From Streptomyces abyssalis (GTDB taxonomy: Bacteria > Actinomycetota > Actinomycetes > Streptomycetales > Streptomycetaceae), in the NCBI RefSeq assembly GCF_001751365.1, contig NZ_LJGT01000041.1:923045-987044 (forward strand): 64,000 nucleotides of DNA, read 5' to 3'. Shown here piece after piece: positions 61,046-64,000 of the stretch. Below the pieces are notes generated by a model, which was not told where the DNA came from, did no database searches, and was given only the letters and a program-made list of their open reading frames with translations. Positions within the stretch are counted from its first letter, which is position 1. The number at the start of each line of letters is the position of its first letter. Both the position numbers and the translations under genes were made by a program.

Positions 61046-61600
61046 TCAGTCGTCGGCGCGGCCGTCGTCATCCCGGTCGTCGCGGTCGTCCTTGTCGTTG
61101 CGGTCGTCCCGGTCGTCGTCGGAACGCTCGCCGTCCCGGTCGTCGTCCGCGGTCTGCTGGGTGAGCTTGCCCGAGTCGGCGTCGACGAGGAAGTCCTGCT
61201 GCTTGCCGCTCTTGTCGGTCGTCTCGACCTCCCAGACACGGTTGTTCCTGTCGTCGTCCAGGTCGACCGATGTGACCGTGCCCTTCGAGGCGGCCTTGCT
61301 CGCCGCGTCGGCGGCGGAGACCTTCAGGCCGGCGGGAGCGACGTCGTCGTCCTTGCCGTCCCTGGCGTCCTCGGCCCGGTCGTCCTTGTCGTCGCGGTCG
61401 TCGCGGTCGTCCCGGTCGTCGTCACGGTCATCCTTGTCGTTGCGGTCGTCCCGGTCGTCGCGGTCGTCCGCGGAGTGGGGAGCGCTCGCGACCTGTGCGC
61501 TCTTCTGGGCGCCGTCGTCCGCCATGGCCACGGCGGAGACGGTGCCGGTGCCGACGAGTGCCGCGGCCGTGATGGTCGCGATGGCCAGCTTGCGCTTCAT
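61046..61600 (-). CDS. Secreted PepSY-domain protein with Asp/Arg-Asp repeats
   Basis: The 184-residue exported protein has a signal peptide (MKRKLAIATITAAALVGTGT...VAMA). A run of DDRDDRDDRNDKDD-like repeats, a PepSY domain (KVSAADAASKAASKGTVTSV, NRVWEVETTDKSGKQQDFLV, DADSGKLTQQ) and a second DDRD-rich tail follow. The acidic repeats could bind divalent metal ions. It is divergently transcribed from the OmpR-type system, whose operator lies between, so it is a likely target or partner of that system. Confidence 0.85.
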   Translation of the reverse strand: MKRKLAIATITAAALVGTGTVSAVAMADDGAQKSAQVASAPHSADDRDDRDDRNDKDDRDDDRDDRDDRDDKDDRAEDARDGKDDDVAPAGLKVSAADAASKAASKGTVTSVDLDDDRNNRVWEVETTDKSGKQQDFLVDADSGKLTQQTADDDRDGERSDDDRDDRNDKDDRDDRDDDGRADD

Positions 61601-61661
61601 GGGTTCCTCCCGAGTGGGTCGCTGTGTCTCTCACAGTGGGTCCCACCGTGGCCGGACGATG

Positions 61662-61698
61662 CTGAAGGCAGCCTGAAGCCACCTGAAGATCTCTTCAG
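61662..61698. promoter_or_regulatory. Repeated CTGAAG operator, probable binding site of the adjacent OmpR-type regulator
   Basis: CTGAAG occurs as direct repeats at 61662, 61673 and 61683 (11- and 10-bp steps, one helical turn), followed by the inverted copy CTTCAG at 61693-61698. The last two form a 10-bp perfect inverted repeat CCACCTGAAG-ATCT-CTTCAGGTGG (61679-61702). The arrangement in tandem half-sites is typical for OmpR/PhoB regulators, and the element sits between the divergent PepSY and regulator genes. Confidence 0.7.
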
Positions 61699-61721
61699 GT
61701 GGGATGCGGGAGAGTGGACCC

Positions 61722-62387
61722 ATGCGTCTGCTGATCGTGGAGGACGAGCGCCGGCTCGCCCTCTCGCTCGCCCGGGGGCTGAGCGCCGAGGGATTCGCCG
61801 TCGATGTCGTGCACGACGGCAAGGAGGGGCTGCACCGGGCGAGCGAGGGCACGTACGACCTGATCGTGCTCGACATCATGCTGCCCGGCATGAACGGCTA
61901 CCGGGTCTGCGGCGCCCTGCGCGCGGCGGGAGACGAGACGCCCGTGCTGATGCTGACCGCGAAGGACGGCGAGTACGACGAGGCCGAGGGCCTCGACACC
62001 GGTGCCGACGACTACCTGACCAAGCCGTTCTCGTACGTCGTGCTGCTCGCCAGGGTCCGTGCGCTGCTGCGGCGGCGTACGAGGGGCGCACGCACGGTGC
62101 TGCAGCTGGGCGAGCTCTGCGTCGACCCGGGGACCCACCGGGTGAGCGTGGGGGAGTGGGACGTGGAGGTGACGGCGAAGGAGTTCGCGGTGCTGGAGCA
62201 TCTCGCGGTCAGGGCAGGGGACGTCGTCTCCAAGTCGGAAATCCTGGAACACGTCTGGGACTTCGCTTACGAGGGCGACGTCAACATCGTCGAGGTCTAC
62301 GTCAGCGCGCTGCGCCGCAAACTCGGGGCGGGCTGGATCGCCACCGTGCGCGGCGCCGGATACCGGCTGGTGGACGCCGGTGCGTAG
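61722..62387 (+). CDS. OmpR/PhoB-type response regulator
   Basis: The 221-residue regulator has a receiver domain with D51 (VLDIMLPGMNGYR), the T and K switch residues in LMLTAKDGEYDE and LTKPFS, and a winged-helix DNA-binding domain (EVTAKEFAVLEHLAVRAGDV, VEVYVSALRRKLG). ATG 61722 follows GGGAGAGTGG. The kinase gene starts 8 nt before its stop codon, so the pair is co-translated. Confidence 0.95.
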   Translation: MRLLIVEDERRLALSLARGLSAEGFAVDVVHDGKEGLHRASEGTYDLIVLDIMLPGMNGYRVCGALRAAGDETPVLMLTAKDGEYDEAEGLDTGADDYLTKPFSYVVLLARVRALLRRRTRGARTVLQLGELCVDPGTHRVSVGEWDVEVTAKEFAVLEHLAVRAGDVVSKSEILEHVWDFAYEGDVNIVEVYVSALRRKLGAGWIATVRGAGYRLVDAGA

Positions 62388-63852
62388 GGGATCGGTCAGG
62401 ACGCGCGCCGCACTGGGCGCTGCCCTCGTCGTGGCGGTCGCACTCGTGGCCGCCGGGTTCGCCGTCGTCGCGGTGCTGCGGGACGGGCTCGCGGGCAACG
62501 CACGGCTCCAGGCGGAGTCCGCGGCCCGCTCGGTCGCCGCGGAGGTCTCGGACGTGGACGCCCGCGGTGTGCGGGAGCTGGACGGGCTCGACACCGACGA
62601 GGACGAACCCGCCCAGGTCGTGGGCCCCGGCGGGAAGGTGCTCGGCGCCGGCGGAACCCTGCGGGGAGAAGGCCCGGTCGCCGGCTTCAACCGTCCCGAC
62701 GAGGACGAGGACAAGTCCGGCGACGGCACAGCCGGACAGGAGACCGAGGACGCCGGCGACGACGCGACCGACGACGCCGGCGAGGAGGCGGACGAGGACG
62801 GAGGCGCGGCCGCCGCCGGAGCCGCAGCCGAGGTCGACCGGGACGCCGAGGAGCGGACCGTCGGCCTGGACGGCCAGGACTTCACCGTCGTCGGCGTGCA
62901 GAGCCGTACCCGCGACGGCACCCCGGTGACCGTCTACGCGGGCGCGTCCCTCAAGGACCAGCAGGAGGCGGTCTCGTCGGTGACGCAGGCGATGCTCGTC
63001 GGACTGCCGGTGATGCTGCTCGTCGTCGGGGGCGTGACGTGGCTGGTGACGCGGCGTGCGCTGCAGCCGGTGGAGGGCATCCGCAGCGAGATGGCCGGGA
63101 TCATGGCCAGCGCCGACCTGTCGCGGCGCGTGCCCGAGCCCGACGCACGGGACGAGGTGGCGCGGCTCGCCCGTACGACGAACGACACCCTGGCCGCGCT
63201 CGAGTCCTCGGTCGAACGTCAGCGGCGCTTCGTCGCGGACGTCTCGCACGAGCTGCGCAGCCCCATCGCGTCCCTGCGGACACAGCTGGAGGTGGGTGCT
63301 GCGCACCCGGACCTGCTGGATGTGGACGGGGCGGTCCAGGACACCGTGCGGCTGCAGCAGCTGGCGACCGACCTGCTGCTGCTCGCCCGCCTGGACGCCG
63401 GCGAGCGGCCCGGGGACGGCCGCGTGGCGCTGGGTGCGCTCGTACGGGAGGAGCTGGCTCAGCAGCAGCCGCAGCCGCACCCCGTACGGCTCGGGGAGAT
63501 GACGGACGGCGAAGTGACCGGATCGAGGGCGCAGTTGGCGCGCGTGGTGGTCAATCTGCTGCAGAACGCGCAGCGGCACGCGGCGTCGCGGGTCCTCGTG
63601 TCCGTACAGGAGAGCCGCGAGACGGACGGCCGGTGGGTGGAGCTGGTGGTCGAGGACGACGGGCCCGGCGTGCCCGAGGCGGAACGGGAGCGGATCTTCG
63701 AGCGCTTCGTACGGCTCGACGACGCCCGCAGCCGCGACGAGGGCGGTGCCGGGCTCGGCCTCGCCATCGCCCGCGACGTGGCGGCACGGCACGGCGGGAC
63801 GCTGACGGTTCCGGCGGGCTCCCGCTTCGTACTGCGGCTGCCGGCGGCGTGA
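62380..63852 (+). CDS. Sensor histidine kinase with acidic extracellular loop
   Basis: A 490-residue kinase with two membrane segments (about 13-33 and 205-224) and an extracellular domain of about 170 residues. That domain contains a stretch extremely rich in Asp and Glu (GDDATDDAGEEADEDGG). HAMP (RRALQPVEGIRSEMAGIMAS), HisKA with H290 in FVADVSHELRSPIASLR, and HATPase with VVVNLLQNAQRHA and DEGGAGLGLAIARD follow. The GTG start at 62380 overlaps the regulator gene. The acidic loop may sense cations. Confidence 0.93.
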   Translation: MRRGSVRTRAALGAALVVAVALVAAGFAVVAVLRDGLAGNARLQAESAARSVAAEVSDVDARGVRELDGLDTDEDEPAQVVGPGGKVLGAGGTLRGEGPVAGFNRPDEDEDKSGDGTAGQETEDAGDDATDDAGEEADEDGGAAAAGAAAEVDRDAEERTVGLDGQDFTVVGVQSRTRDGTPVTVYAGASLKDQQEAVSSVTQAMLVGLPVMLLVVGGVTWLVTRRALQPVEGIRSEMAGIMASADLSRRVPEPDARDEVARLARTTNDTLAALESSVERQRRFVADVSHELRSPIASLRTQLEVGAAHPDLLDVDGAVQDTVRLQQLATDLLLLARLDAGERPGDGRVALGALVREELAQQQPQPHPVRLGEMTDGEVTGSRAQLARVVVNLLQNAQRHAASRVLVSVQESRETDGRWVELVVEDDGPGVPEAERERIFERFVRLDDARSRDEGGAGLGLAIARDVAARHGGTLTVPAGSRFVLRLPAA

Positions 63853-63927
63853 CGGCGACGAGCCTGAGGGCGGCCGGTCCCGGCCGCGGGCCCGTGTGAC
63901 GGGCCTCGGCGAAGTGCGGGTGGTGGC

Positions 63928-64000
63928 CTAGAACCGGCCCCGCTCGGCCCGCAGCTTCTCGGCAACCGGCAGGAGCGTCTCGCGCAGGTGGCCGAGGTCC
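63928..64000 (-). CDS. 3' end of an unidentified gene (partial)
   Basis: The minus strand reads DLGHLRETLLPVAEKLRAER then GRF and a TAG stop at 63930-63928. The fragment is helical and charged. In S. coelicolor the gene at a comparable place, as I recall it, is a MarR-family regulator, but too little is visible here to assign a family. Confidence 0.5.
   Translation of the reverse strand, partial: DLGHLRETLLPVAEKLRAERGRF

Overview
The window is chromosomal DNA from a high-GC actinomycete, almost certainly Streptomyces or a close relative. The evidence is very high third-position GC, many GTG starts, the rho-rpmE-prfA-prmC-tsaC-rfe-atp gene order typical of actinobacteria, the filP-scy polar-growth pair, nucS in place of MutS/MutL repair, and a gene of the SCO5389 family. 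No rRNA, tRNA, CRISPR array, prophage or intact insertion sequence was seen.

Layout. 1-9.3 kb: rho, an LCP cell-wall ligase, ribosomal protein L31, release factor 1 and its methylase, a threonylcarbamoyl-AMP synthase, a phosphatase-like protein lacking its catalytic cysteine, and the Rfe/WecA-type lipid-linked sugar transferase. 9.5-17.4 kb: the complete ATP synthase operon atpI-B-E-F-H-A-G-D-C, closed by a strong hairpin. 17.5-22.3 kb: a DUF2550 membrane protein, an AEC transporter, a NarL-type two-component system and a membrane protein of unknown function.

22.3-26 kb is the most unusual accessory block. It holds a repeat-rich protein, a frameshifted downstream partner, two nearly identical secreted proteins from an exact 797-bp tandem duplication, and a secreted betagamma-crystallin-like protein. 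The two copies differ almost only on the polar face of a predicted amphipathic beta-hairpin. 26.4-30.3 kb is a decay zone. It contains a broken family 3 glycosidase and a head-to-head pair of truncated genes (ABC-2 permease and TetR), alongside intact cobalamin adenosyltransferase and APC permease genes.

30.5-42 kb: 3-hydroxyacyl-CoA dehydrogenase, a STAS protein, a membrane-anchored ATPase-like protein with a repeat tail, HoxX, NucS, the SCO5389-family protein, a luciferase-like oxidoreductase, a small zinc-finger-like protein and an ABC-F ATPase. 42.4-47.9 kb: a three-gene, translationally coupled formate dehydrogenase operon. 48-53 kb: two paralogous ABC-2 exporters separated by about 700 bp of duplicated non-coding DNA. 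53.4-57.8 kb: filP and scy, the apical cytoskeleton. 58-61 kb: methylmalonyl-CoA epimerase, a thiolase and MeaB, linking acyl-CoA and methylmalonyl-CoA metabolism. 61-63.9 kb: a PepSY protein divergent from an OmpR-type two-component system with a clear repeated operator, followed by the end of one more gene.
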